NCBI RefSeq assembly: GCF_002916655.1
Contig: NZ_PPSM01000012.1
Span: 1 to 56,697 of the forward strand
DNA length: 56,697 nucleotides
Direction: 5' to 3'
DNA from: Novosphingobium sp. HII-3
GTDB lineage: Bacteria > Pseudomonadota > Alphaproteobacteria > Sphingomonadales > Sphingomonadaceae
The notes beneath the pieces were generated by a model. The model was not told where the DNA came from and searched no databases. It worked only from the letters and a program-made list of their open reading frames with translations. A program made the translations under genes and the position numbers. The first letter of the stretch is position 1, and every line of letters begins with the position of its first letter. This document shows positions 34,601 to 41,005 of the stretch, piece by piece.

Positions 34601-35225
34601 TATGGCGGGCCCTGCGGATGTAGCGTTCAAGGAAGACGCTGGCGTCGCCGAAGTTGCTGAGGCCCTGGCGCGCCACGGCTTCGAAGGCATCGCGCAGCGC
34701 CACCTCGTCCTCGCAGACCCGCATGCCGATGCCGCCGCCACCTGCAGTGGCCTTCAGCATGACCGGGTATCCCACTTCCCCGGCTGCGCGAACCGCTGCC
34801 TCCTCGTCGCTGAGAAGGCCGGTGCCCGGCGCGAGGGGAACGTCATGGGCCGCCGCCAGCGCTCTGGCGCTGTGCTTCAGCCCGAATGTGCGGATGTTCT
34901 GCGTCGTGGGTCCGATAAAGACGATGCCGGCTTCGGCGCAGGCTTCGGCGAACTCCACGTTTTCTGCCAGGAACCCGTAGCCCGGGTGGATTGCTCCTGC
35001 GCCGGTCCGGCGTGCAGCATCGAGGATCGCCGCGATGTTGAGATAGCTGTCGGACGCCTTGGCCCCGCCGATGCATACCGCCTCATCGGCAAGCGTCACA
35101 TGGCTCGATCCTTCATCGGCCTCCGAATAGACGGCGACAGAGCGCAGCCCCATGGTGCGCAACGTGCGGATGATACGGGTGGCGATCGCGCCGCGGTTCG
35201 CGATGAGGACGGTGTCGAAGCTCAT
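31629..35225 (-). CDS. Urea/guanidine carboxylase (biotin-dependent)
   Basis: A protein of 1198 residues with the full urea-carboxylase architecture. Residues 1-450 are biotin carboxylase (FDTVLIANRGAIATRII, the ATP-grasp loop KATAGGGGIGMRV, FFLEMNTRLQVEHGVTE). Then come KipA/AHS2-like and KipI/AHS1-like carboxyltransferase domains and a C-terminal biotinyl domain with VIEAMKMECS (biotin Lys near 1161). It makes allophanate from urea, or carboxyguanidine from guanidine. Neighbouring UAAP genes are, by family knowledge, carboxyguanidine deiminase subunits, which favours guanidine; the substrate residue that separates the two types was not checked. ATG at 35225 overlaps the UAAP2 stop; an in-frame start at 35534 lies inside that gene. 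Confidence 0.92.
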   Translation of the reverse strand: MSFDTVLIANRGAIATRIIRTLRTMGLRSVAVYSEADEGSSHVTLADEAVCIGGAKASDSYLNIAAILDAARRTGAGAIHPGYGFLAENVEFAEACAEAGIVFIGPTTQNIRTFGLKHSARALAAAHDVPLAPGTGLLSDEEAAVRAAGEVGYPVMLKATAGGGGIGMRVCEDEVALRDAFEAVARQGLSNFGDASVFLERYIRRARHIEVQLFGDGQGRVMALGERDCSLQRRNQKVVEEAPAPSLPASVRAELIASAIRLGEAAQYRSAGTVEYLYDADREEFFFLEMNTRLQVEHGVTEAVMGIDLVEWMVRGAAGDYGFLDVGTPEPQGHSVQMRLYAEDPSLDYRPTSGTLTCLEFPADIRVETWCTAGTTVSAWYDPMLAKLIVHAPTRAEAVEAAQRALDASRADGMETNLRWLREVVRSPAFVSGEVSTRVLDTILYEPRAFRVVSGGTSTTVQDWPGRQKLWAVGVPPSGPMDDQSFRLGNRLLGNPEGLAGLEVTVTGPTLAFIAPARVCLMGADFEATLDGVPVERGVPFDIGSGQTLALGRASRGGMRGYILFAGGLDIAPYLDSCSTFELGQFGGHAARRLLAGDTVHLGSQPVGSELPPVALPPVSNDWTLRVLYGPHGAPDFFTPDDVETFLGAEWKVHYNSNRTGVRLVGPKPRWARTDGGEAGLHPSNIHDNPYAIGAVDFTGDMPIILGPDGPSLGGFVCPFVVIAADRWKIGQLAPGDTLRFAPVTIADAATADAMQRRLVADGTLPPPTPERALTTLSPVLAEIAETPGRPRTVYRQQGDRNILVEYGPIVLDIELRIRVHALMTELERQNLSGIVDIVPGIRSLQLHFDGVAMDQEAALAVLVAAEERLGDLEDFTIPSRIVHLPLSWRDPATIETIEKYMATVRDDAPWCPDNIEFIRRINGMPDQAAVENLIFEANYLVMGLGDVYLGAPVATPVDPRHRLVTTKYNPARTWTPPNVVGIGGAYMCIYGMEGPGGYQLFGRTVQVWNTYRQTEAFTEGKPWLLRFFDQIRFYPVSADELADWRREFPAGRRALRIEPSEFRLADYRAFLAENAQEIAEFEARRQTAFDEERADWQRRGEFDQAEAAGQADIPADDAILLPEGSDLVEAPYGGSVTRLLVGAGDLVEAGDRIAVIEAMKMECSVESPGAGTVEALYIREGQALHPGAPMLALRRNA

Positions 35226-35857
35226 GCGGCAACGATCATGCGCACGGGGGTCGGGTTGAAGCCGTTGCATGGATTGTTCACCTGCGGGCAGTTGGAAACG
35301 ACAACGATCACGTCCATCTCGGCGCGAAGATCGACCGTGAGGCCCGGCGCGGAAATCCCGTCCACGATGCCAAGCGAGCCATCCGGCTCGACCGGCACGT
35401 TCATGAAGAAGTTGATGTTGGAGACGATGTCGCGCTTGCCCCGTCCTTCCATGAGATTGGCCTCCAGGAAGTTCTCGACGCAGGCGTGCTCGGCCTTGGT
35501 GTGATGGCCGTAGCGCAAGGTGTTGGACTCGCACGAGCAGGCGCCGCCGATCGTGTCGTGGTAATCCACGGACGTGGCGGCGATTGTCATCATCGGACGC
35601 CCTTCGTTCGACAGCAGTGTGGTGCCTTCCCGAAGAAACAGATTGCCCTGAGCCGCCACGGTGTCTTGCGCGCTATAGCGCTCCGCGTCGTCCGCCGCCG
35701 CATAGAGCAGGAAGTCGACGGCCTGGTTACCTTCCAGGTCGACGATACGCAGCGTCTGCCCTGCGTCGATGTGATGCAGCCAGGGCGCGCGCGCGGGGAC
35801 GACAGCATCGTGGATCACGGTGCCGGTGAGACCGGAAAGGTGGGAATCGGTGCTCAT
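35222..35857 (-). CDS. Urea-amidolyase-associated protein UAAP2 (carboxyguanidine deiminase subunit family)
   Basis: A 211-residue DUF1989 protein. Visible family segments are RIVDLEGNQAVDFLLYAA, IGGACSCESNTLRYGHHT and the closing DLRAEMDVIVVVSNCPQ. The cysteine/histidine cluster is a likely metal or active site. UAAP1 and UAAP2 together form a carboxyguanidine deiminase in characterised guanidine-using bacteria. ATG at 35857 is chosen; a longer frame to 35944 runs into UAAP1. It starts 13 bases after UAAP1 and overlaps the carboxylase start. Confidence 0.88.
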   Translation of the reverse strand: MSTDSHLSGLTGTVIHDAVVPARAPWLHHIDAGQTLRIVDLEGNQAVDFLLYAAADDAERYSAQDTVAAQGNLFLREGTTLLSNEGRPMMTIAATSVDYHDTIGGACSCESNTLRYGHHTKAEHACVENFLEANLMEGRGKRDIVSNINFFMNVPVEPDGSLGIVDGISAPGLTVDLRAEMDVIVVVSNCPQVNNPCNGFNPTPVRMIVAA

Positions 35858-35870
35858 AGCCTTGGCCCTT

Positions 35871-36695
35871 TCAGCGGCGGAAATAGTCTTCGACGTTCTT
35901 GAAGGCGCGCAGGCCCTCTGGCGTGGCGGTGCGAACGGGATCATCCTCGCGCGTCACCGGTCCACGCCAGGCGGTGACGCGCAGGGGCGTGACCGAATAG
36001 CTCTCCCGCGGATCGAGGACGTGAGGTACGTTGGCAAGGACGACGATCACGTCCATCTCGGCGCGCAGCAGAACCGTACGACCAGCCTCGAACGGGCCGA
36101 CTTCAACCGCTATGGCGCCATCCGCCGCGATCCGTGTGCCCTTGAACAGGTTTATGCAGGGGTGGACGTCGCGCCGCCCCAGACCATGCTTCGCCGCGCC
36201 GAGGAGGAAGCGGTCACGCCCGTTCGGAAAGGCGCCGCTGTTGCGACCCTCACCATACTTGGCGGTGTTGGTTCCGGCGTTCGATGTCCCGCAGAACGTG
36301 TCGTGCGTACCCGCATCGTCCTGCAGGATACTGAACAGCACTCGCCCCATGTCCGAAAGCAGCAGCTTGCCTTGTCCAAGGTACGCGTTCCATTGCACCT
36401 TTACCGTGTCGGCGACGTTGAGCCGCTCTGCAGGCGCTTCGGCATTGAACACCAGAAGCGATGCGCAGGCGTCACCCTTCAGATCGACGAGGCGCAGGCG
36501 GGTGCCACGCGACAGCCGACGTGTGGCGTATCCACCGGCGGCCACGGTTTCCTCCCAGAGCAGGTCCTGCTCAGTCACATCACGCGGCAGATCGTCGGCA
36601 TGGGGAGGCAGCACCGGCATGGCTTCGACCACGGTGCCTTCCATTGCGCGCGCATGATCACGCGCGGCAAGCGGGTTCGCTAGAATTGCGGTCAT
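35871..36695 (-). CDS. Urea-amidolyase-associated protein UAAP1 (carboxyguanidine deiminase subunit family)
   Basis: A 274-residue DUF1989 protein, longer than its partner at the N-terminus. Segments RLVDLKGDACASLLVFNA, CGTSNAGTNTAKYGEG and VHPCINLFKG correspond to the UAAP1 pattern, and DMVIVV-type DLRAEMDVIV is mirrored as LLRAEMDVIVVLANVPH. It pairs with UAAP2 to deiminate carboxyguanidine to allophanate (family knowledge). ATG at 36695 overlaps the stop of NikR-like regulator 1 (ATGA), so the regulator is the first gene of this operon. Confidence 0.88.
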   Translation of the reverse strand: MTAILANPLAARDHARAMEGTVVEAMPVLPPHADDLPRDVTEQDLLWEETVAAGGYATRRLSRGTRLRLVDLKGDACASLLVFNAEAPAERLNVADTVKVQWNAYLGQGKLLLSDMGRVLFSILQDDAGTHDTFCGTSNAGTNTAKYGEGRNSGAFPNGRDRFLLGAAKHGLGRRDVHPCINLFKGTRIAADGAIAVEVGPFEAGRTVLLRAEMDVIVVLANVPHVLDPRESYSVTPLRVTAWRGPVTREDDPVRTATPEGLRAFKNVEDYFRR

Positions 36696-37171
36696 GAATT
36701 GGCTCCGATGGAGGGAAAGGGAGTGACGCCCTGGTCGTGCAGCGGCGGTAGCAGCGATGTCGTGGTCACGAGTTCCAGCTGCTGCACACCGCGCACACGG
36801 CGGATGGCATCGCAAAGTTCCTTCAGCCGTATAGCCGGGCCCTGCACGAGAAGAACTTCGAGTGACTGGTCATCTTCGAGCACGACATGCTGAGAAGAGA
36901 TGACTTCCTTCAAGTAGTTCGCCTGGGTCTGCGACAGCTGGTGGCGCACGCGCCCCCTTTCGCCCCTGTAAACGAGCGTGATCGTGCCGGCGAGCATCTC
37001 ATCCGGGCGGATGAGGGATTCATGTTCGGCCAGCGCGTGCCGGATCAGCTCGGCGATCAGCTGCGAGCGTGACGGGAGGCCGCGTTCCGCAACCATCAGG
37101 TCCAACTGTCTGAAAAGGCCGGCGGGGAGGCTCATGCTCAGCCGTGCCAGGCCTGCGGATTCGGAGCTCAT
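36692..37171 (-). CDS. NikR-like ribbon-helix-helix regulator 1 without a nickel site
   Basis: A 159-residue protein with a ribbon-helix-helix DNA-binding start (RLSMSLPAGLFRQLDLMV and GLPSRSQLIAELIRHALAEH) and a C-terminal ACT-like NikR domain. Aligned by eye to E. coli NikR, only the His equal to His87 is kept (SSQHVVLEDDQSLEV); His76 is Ala, His89 is Val and Cys95 is Ser. Nickel sensing is therefore unlikely. A paralogue is encoded at 40030-40530. The palindrome at 37189-37214 lies 18 bases before its start, which suggests it represses its own operon. The next genes are UAAP1, UAAP2, carboxylase and allophanate hydrolase. Confidence 0.85.
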   Translation of the reverse strand: MSSESAGLARLSMSLPAGLFRQLDLMVAERGLPSRSQLIAELIRHALAEHESLIRPDEMLAGTITLVYRGERGRVRHQLSQTQANYLKEVISSQHVVLEDDQSLEVLLVQGPAIRLKELCDAIRRVRGVQQLELVTTTSLLPPLHDQGVTPFPSIGANS

Positions 37172-37183
37172 GGAAACCTCTTC

Positions 37184-37957
37184 TCAGTTATTACCTATTG
37201 CGTCAATAGTAATACTTGGAGGGGTGGGCTCGGTTCGGTTGCGCAGCGGAAGGTCGTAGATCGCCGTAGCGCCGAAGCGGTGCGGCGCGTGCGGATCGTG
37301 GCGGCGCTTGTCGAGCGCGAGGACGCGTGTCCCCAGCGTGAAGGCCTCCCGGATGTCGTGCGTCACCATTACGATGGTCAGCGCATACTCCTGCCACAGA
37401 CCGCGTATGAGCGCGTGCATGTCAGCCCGGATGCCGGGATCGAGCGCGCCGAACGGCTCGTCCAGCAGCAGGATGCGCGGCCGCTTCACGAGAGCCTGCG
37501 CGATCGCCAGTCGTTGCTGCATTCCGCCTGACATCTGGGCGGGGTAGAGATGGAGGCTGTGCCCCAGCCCCACTGCCTCGAGCATGGCGGTTGCCTCTTC
37601 CTCGGCCTTGCGCCGCGACTCGCCGAACAGACGCGCGGTGAACGGTGACTGCGCGCATTCGAGGCCCAGCATGGTGTTGCGCAGCGCAGAGAGATGAGGG
37701 AACACGGAATAGCGTTGGAACACCACCCCGCGGTCGGGTCCGCACTCCGGCTTCAACGGAACACCATCGAGCAGGATGCTGCCTCGGGTGGGGGCTTCCT
37801 GGCCCAGGATCAGGCGCAGGAAACTGCTCTTGCCCGCTCCCGAGGGGCCGACCACCGATACGAAGGAGCCTGCGGCTATGTCGAGGTCGAGTTTTTCGAT
37901 GATGATCCGGTCGCCATATTCGACCCAGACGTCGCGGAAGCTGAGGAGCGTGCTCAA
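37184..37957 (-). CDS. ABC transporter ATPase (nitrate/taurine/sulfonate type)
   Basis: A 257-residue ATPase with Walker A GPSGAGKSS, Q-loop VVFQRYSVFPHLS, signature SGGMQQR, Walker B RILLLDEPFGALDP and switch His in VTHDIREA. It resembles the TauB/SsuB/NrtD group. I chose TTG at 37957, which overlaps the permease stop (TTGA) and leaves a normal N-terminus; a longer frame to 38155 lies within the permease gene. It energises the permease encoded upstream. By operon context the cargo is probably guanidine, urea or a related nitrogen compound (inference). Confidence 0.9.
   Translation of the reverse strand: MSTLLSFRDVWVEYGDRIIIEKLDLDIAAGSFVSVVGPSGAGKSSFLRLILGQEAPTRGSILLDGVPLKPECGPDRGVVFQRYSVFPHLSALRNTMLGLECAQSPFTARLFGESRRKAEEEATAMLEAVGLGHSLHLYPAQMSGGMQQRLAIAQALVKRPRILLLDEPFGALDPGIRADMHALIRGLWQEYALTIVMVTHDIREAFTLGTRVLALDKRRHDPHAPHRFGATAIYDLPLRNRTEPTPPSITIDAIGNN
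37189..37214. promoter_or_regulatory. Palindrome TATTAC-N14-GTAATA (site A, upstream of NikR-like 1)
   Basis: Arms TATTAC (37189-37194) and GTAATA (37209-37214) with a 14-base spacer, 18 bases before the NikR-like 1 ATG and just past the ABC ATPase stop. On the minus strand its spacer contains TTGACG. The same arms and spacer recur at 39951-39976. Confidence 0.65.
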
Positions 37958-38775
37958 TGGCGTTCTCCATGTGCCCAGGGGAACAGTCGCCGGCTCAGCA
38001 CGGTGAGCGCGACATCCATGAGGATCGCAAGAAGTGCGATCCATGCGACATAAGGGATGATGACATCCATCGAGAGATAGCGTCGCACCAGAAAGATGCG
38101 GTAGCCGAGCCCTACATCCGAGGCGATCGCTTCGGCCGAGATCAGGAACACCCATGCCGGTCCCAGCGCCAGGCGAATGGCGTGGATCAGGCGCGGCATG
38201 GCCTGCGGCAGTGCAACGCGGATGATGACCTGCCAGCTGCTGGCGCCAAGCGTCTGCGCCTTAATGATCTGCTCACGCGGCAGCGAAGCGACATGGGCCG
38301 CTATGTCCCGGATCATCACCGGAGCAACGCCGATGACGATAAGGGCAACCTTGGCGGTCTCGCCCAGGCCCAGGGCGATGAAGAGGATGGGCAGCAAGGC
38401 GATCGGCGGAATGACGGCGATGCCCGTGACCAGCGGCCCGAGTGTCGCGCGCACCGGCGGCAGGGCGCCAAGAGCGATCCCGACGACTAGTGTGCAGAGC
38501 GTGGAAATGCCCAGCCCGATGCCAAGCCGCTGCAGGCTGGCGAGCGTGTCCGCCCAGAAGACCAGCTGGCCGGAGAGAGGATCCGGCTGAAACAGCAGGA
38601 CGGACATACTCTCCACCATGCTGCCGGGCAGCGGCAGGATCTTGTCCAGAGGATTGGCCGCGTGGCGATTGGCTGCCATCACGAGGTAGACCAGGGCCAG
38701 GACCACGATCGGGGCGGCGCCGAGGAGCAGCCGGTCCCCTCGCCGAACTTGACGATTTACCCAACGCATTGTCAT
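37954..38775 (-). CDS. ABC transporter permease
   Basis: A 273-residue inner-membrane protein with about six helices. The EAA-type loop LGASSWQVIIRVALPQAMPR lies two-thirds along, as in TauC/SsuC permeases. It follows the substrate-binding protein by 34 bases and overlaps the ATPase start. Together the three genes form one importer. Confidence 0.9.
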   Translation of the reverse strand: MTMRWVNRQVRRGDRLLLGAAPIVVLALVYLVMAANRHAANPLDKILPLPGSMVESMSVLLFQPDPLSGQLVFWADTLASLQRLGIGLGISTLCTLVVGIALGALPPVRATLGPLVTGIAVIPPIALLPILFIALGLGETAKVALIVIGVAPVMIRDIAAHVASLPREQIIKAQTLGASSWQVIIRVALPQAMPRLIHAIRLALGPAWVFLISAEAIASDVGLGYRIFLVRRYLSMDVIIPYVAWIALLAILMDVALTVLSRRLFPWAHGERH

Positions 38776-38809
38776 GTATCCCCTATCGGGTGGAGCCGCA
38801 GTAGCGGAG

Positions 38810-39889
38810 TCAGAGCTTGCCTTCGGCTGCCATCTTCATGAAGCTTTCGTCGAAGCGCAGTGTGACGCGCGCAGGGTCGCCAAGCGTTTTGCCGCCCGGG
38901 AACGCGATGCCCACTGCGTCTGCGGTTGCGGCCCCCTTGAACAAGCCCTTCGAAAAGCTGAAGTCACGGACGCGCGTCATCGTGGTCACCAGCGCGGGGG
39001 AAGCGGTGGCCGTCACGGCTGCCTTTGGATCCGCGTAGAGGTGCGTGGTGCTCAGCTGCCGGTCGAAAGCCTCCGGTGTAGCGCCCGCAAGCTTTGCCAT
39101 CGCCGCCCGCGCCTGCCGGCCCTGTTCGTCCTGTCGCGTCATCAGGGCCGTAGTCTCGTACCATATGCCCGCAAGCGCCTTGCCCAGCTTCGGGTTGGTC
39201 TTGAGAGTGGCGGTGTCGACGCAAAGAAGATCCAGGATCTCACCGGGGATATCGGCGGAACTGAAGACCTGCTTGGCCCCTGGCTGGCCCTTTATGGCGG
39301 TAAGCTGCGGATTCCAAGCAACGGCGACCTTCACGTCCGGGCTTGCGAATGCTCCCACGATGTCCGCATCTGCGGTGTTTACCGTCTTCACGTCATTAGG
39401 CGCGAGGTGAACCGTATCCAGCGCCCGCGCCAGCAGGTAGTGCGACACCGAAAGCTCGACGAGGTTGACTGGCTGTCCCTTGATGGACCCAAGGTCGCCC
39501 GCCCCCTTCATCACGATGCCGTCGTTGCCGTTGGAGTAATCGCCGACGATGATCGCACTGGTGTCTTTGCCGCCGGCTGCGGGAATGGTCAGCGCGTCCA
39601 TGTTGGCGACCGTCACGCCGTCCAGCTTGCCTGCGGTGAACTGATTCACTGACTCGACATAGTCATTGACCTGAACGATGTTGATCTTGAGGCCGTACTT
39701 GTCGCCCCACTTCTTCACGATACCCGCCTGCTGAGCGTAGGGCCAGGGCATCCAGCCCGCGTAGATCGACCAACCGATGTTGAACTCGGTGCGCGGCTGC
39801 GGCGCTTGTGCGGTCTGCGAGCAGGCGGTCGTGAGCAGCGCCCCCGCAACCAGTGCTACCCCGGCCATCCGACGGATAGGTGCGATCAT
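38810..39889 (-). CDS. ABC substrate-binding lipoprotein
   Basis: A 359-residue protein with a lipoprotein signal (GVALVAGALLTTACSQ, lipobox LTTAC). The mature part starts FNIGWSIYAGWMPWPYAQ and has the periplasmic-binding fold of the NMT1/THI5/SsuA-like group, with GKLDGVTVANMDALTIPAAG and KGQPVNLVELSVSHYLLAR. Such proteins in urea/guanidine carboxylase clusters are thought to bind guanidine-like or urea-like ligands. The Shine-Dalgarno AAAGGGGA before the ATG is held within a 10-bp hairpin, and palindrome site B lies 62 bases upstream of the start. Confidence 0.88.
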   Translation of the reverse strand: MIAPIRRMAGVALVAGALLTTACSQTAQAPQPRTEFNIGWSIYAGWMPWPYAQQAGIVKKWGDKYGLKINIVQVNDYVESVNQFTAGKLDGVTVANMDALTIPAAGGKDTSAIIVGDYSNGNDGIVMKGAGDLGSIKGQPVNLVELSVSHYLLARALDTVHLAPNDVKTVNTADADIVGAFASPDVKVAVAWNPQLTAIKGQPGAKQVFSSADIPGEILDLLCVDTATLKTNPKLGKALAGIWYETTALMTRQDEQGRQARAAMAKLAGATPEAFDRQLSTTHLYADPKAAVTATASPALVTTMTRVRDFSFSKGLFKGAATADAVGIAFPGGKTLGDPARVTLRFDESFMKMAAEGKL

Positions 39890-39898
39890 GAATCAGTC

Positions 39899-39930
39899 CC
39901 CTTTCGCACTGCAGCATTGCTGCGAAAGGG
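39899..39930 (-). promoter_or_regulatory. Hairpin enclosing the ribosome-binding site of the ABC lipoprotein gene
   Basis: On the minus strand CCCTTTCGCA pairs with TGCGAAAGGG (10 bp, perfect); inside the loop GCA and TGC can extend it. The 3' arm contains the AAAGGG of the Shine-Dalgarno AAAGGGGA, ten bases before ATG. A free/closed switch of translation is possible. It does not look like known guanidine riboswitches. Confidence 0.6.
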
Positions 39931-39950
39931 AGCCTTGTCCATCACAAAAA

Positions 39951-39976
39951 TATTACTCGATCCAAATTTTGTAATA
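39951..39976. promoter_or_regulatory. Palindrome TATTAC-N14-GTAATA (site B, upstream of ABC operon)
   Basis: Identical arms and spacer length to site A. It lies between the stop of NikR-like 2 (40030) and the lipoprotein start (39889), in the promoter region expected for the importer operon. Confidence 0.65.
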
Positions 39977-40029
39977 CCATGCGATGCGTCGGGCCGCGCA
40001 GTTCAGGAGCCGGGCGATTCTCTCGCCGG

Positions 40030-40530
40030 TTACCGCGCCCGGCCCGCCTGCTTGCGCGACCGCACACGACCACGTGTTCCGGGGACGGCATGGTCGTGCA
40101 AAGGAGGCAGGAGCGCGGTCGTCGTGACCAGCTTGAGCTGGTGCACGCCTCGAATGGCTCTGAGGGCGTCGCACAGCGCCTTCAATCGCCCTGCGGGCCC
40201 TTGGACGAGCAGCACTTCCAGAGACTGATCATCCTCGAGGAAGACGTGCTGGGAGGAAATCACTTCCTTCAGATAATCAGCCTGGCTTTCCGCAAGCTGT
40301 TGGCGCACGCGCCCGCGATCACCACGATAGACAAGGGTGATGGTGCCCGCGAGCATCTCCTCCGGCCGGGTGAGCGCCTCATGTTCAGCCAGCGCATGGC
40401 GGATCAGCTCGGCCATGAGCTGCGATCGGGAAGGCAGGCCCCGCTCCTCAACCATCATATCCAGTTGCCGGAACAATTCGGCAGGAAGGCTCATGCTGAG
40501 ACGCGCCAGACTGGCGGAATCCGCGCTCAC
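40030..40530 (-). CDS. NikR-like ribbon-helix-helix regulator 2 without a nickel site
   Basis: A 166-residue paralogue of regulator 1, near-identical over most of its length (RLSMSLPAELFRQLDMMVEE, GLPSRSQLMAELIRHALAEH). The nickel-ligand positions are again lost: SSQHVFLEDDQSLEV keeps only the first His, with Phe and Ser at the other two and Ala at the His76 place. Its C-terminus has a basic tail (GTRGRVRSRKQAGR) not present in copy 1. GTG at 40530 mirrors the paralogue start (VSADSASLARLSM) and follows AGAGGGAA. It is the first minus-strand gene, just upstream of the importer operon. Confidence 0.83.
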   Translation of the reverse strand: MSADSASLARLSMSLPAELFRQLDMMVEERGLPSRSQLMAELIRHALAEHEALTRPEEMLAGTITLVYRGDRGRVRQQLAESQADYLKEVISSQHVFLEDDQSLEVLLVQGPAGRLKALCDALRAIRGVHQLKLVTTTALLPPLHDHAVPGTRGRVRSRKQAGRAR

Positions 40531-41005
40531 GCTGTGTTCCCTCTGGCCACGGTCACACTCCTCACGTCCGGCATCTCCATTCACCGGCAGGCAATCGCCG
40601 GGTGACCTGTCCGGATGACGCTGGGAGGAGAGGGGTACAGAAGTCAAGGCCGTGGACGCTTCCATGCCCGGCGATCATGCGCCATCCCACGCCAACATGA
40701 CGCCGAAGCCCTCCTGGCGCCGCTCCAGCTTCGCCCGCAAACCTTGTCGTCATCGACGAATCAGCAGGCCTACTGCCATCGCCGGCGCCTGCGTGCCGTA
40801 CCTGCGGGTGTTACCAATGGATCCGCTGAATGGCCGTTTTCCGCAACTTCCGCTTACAAGCCAGCAAAACGAAAGAGCTCACGATTAATACGCTTGACGA
40901 GAAACGTAATATCCATAGCGTGTACATAGTCGCCTGGCAGAGCGACGACATCGGGAGGGCATCTGCAAACAACAGGCTGGCGCGCCAGCCTGAATGGGGG
41001 TTTCG
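40531..41005. other. Divergent 475-base intergenic region
   Basis: It lies between NikR-like 2 (minus) and the copy-2 hydroxylase (plus) and holds their promoters. Apart from candidate site D at 40886-40911 and TTGACG at 40894-40899 I see no hairpin or gene. Confidence 0.5.
40886..40911. promoter_or_regulatory. Near-palindrome TAATAC-N14-GTAATA (candidate site D)
   Basis: Same right arm and 14-base spacer as sites A and B; the left arm differs at one base (TAATAC for TATTAC). The spacer contains TTGACG on the plus strand, as site A does on the minus strand. It lies 95 bases before the copy-2 hydroxylase start. Confidence 0.45.

Noticed and set aside
34053..35504. Open frame of 483 codons on the plus strand
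   Set aside because: Antisense to the biotin-carboxylase domain; composition is that of a shadow.
36692..37171. Canonical nickel-responsive NikR controlling a urease or nickel importer
   Set aside because: Three of four nickel ligands are replaced and no urease or nickel transport genes are nearby.
37172..41005. Guanidine riboswitch in the importer or carboxylase leaders
   Set aside because: I found no match to the guanidine-I core or to paired ACGR-loop hairpins; the leader hairpin at 39899-39930 is a plain ribosome-site hairpin. A covariance search would be decisive.
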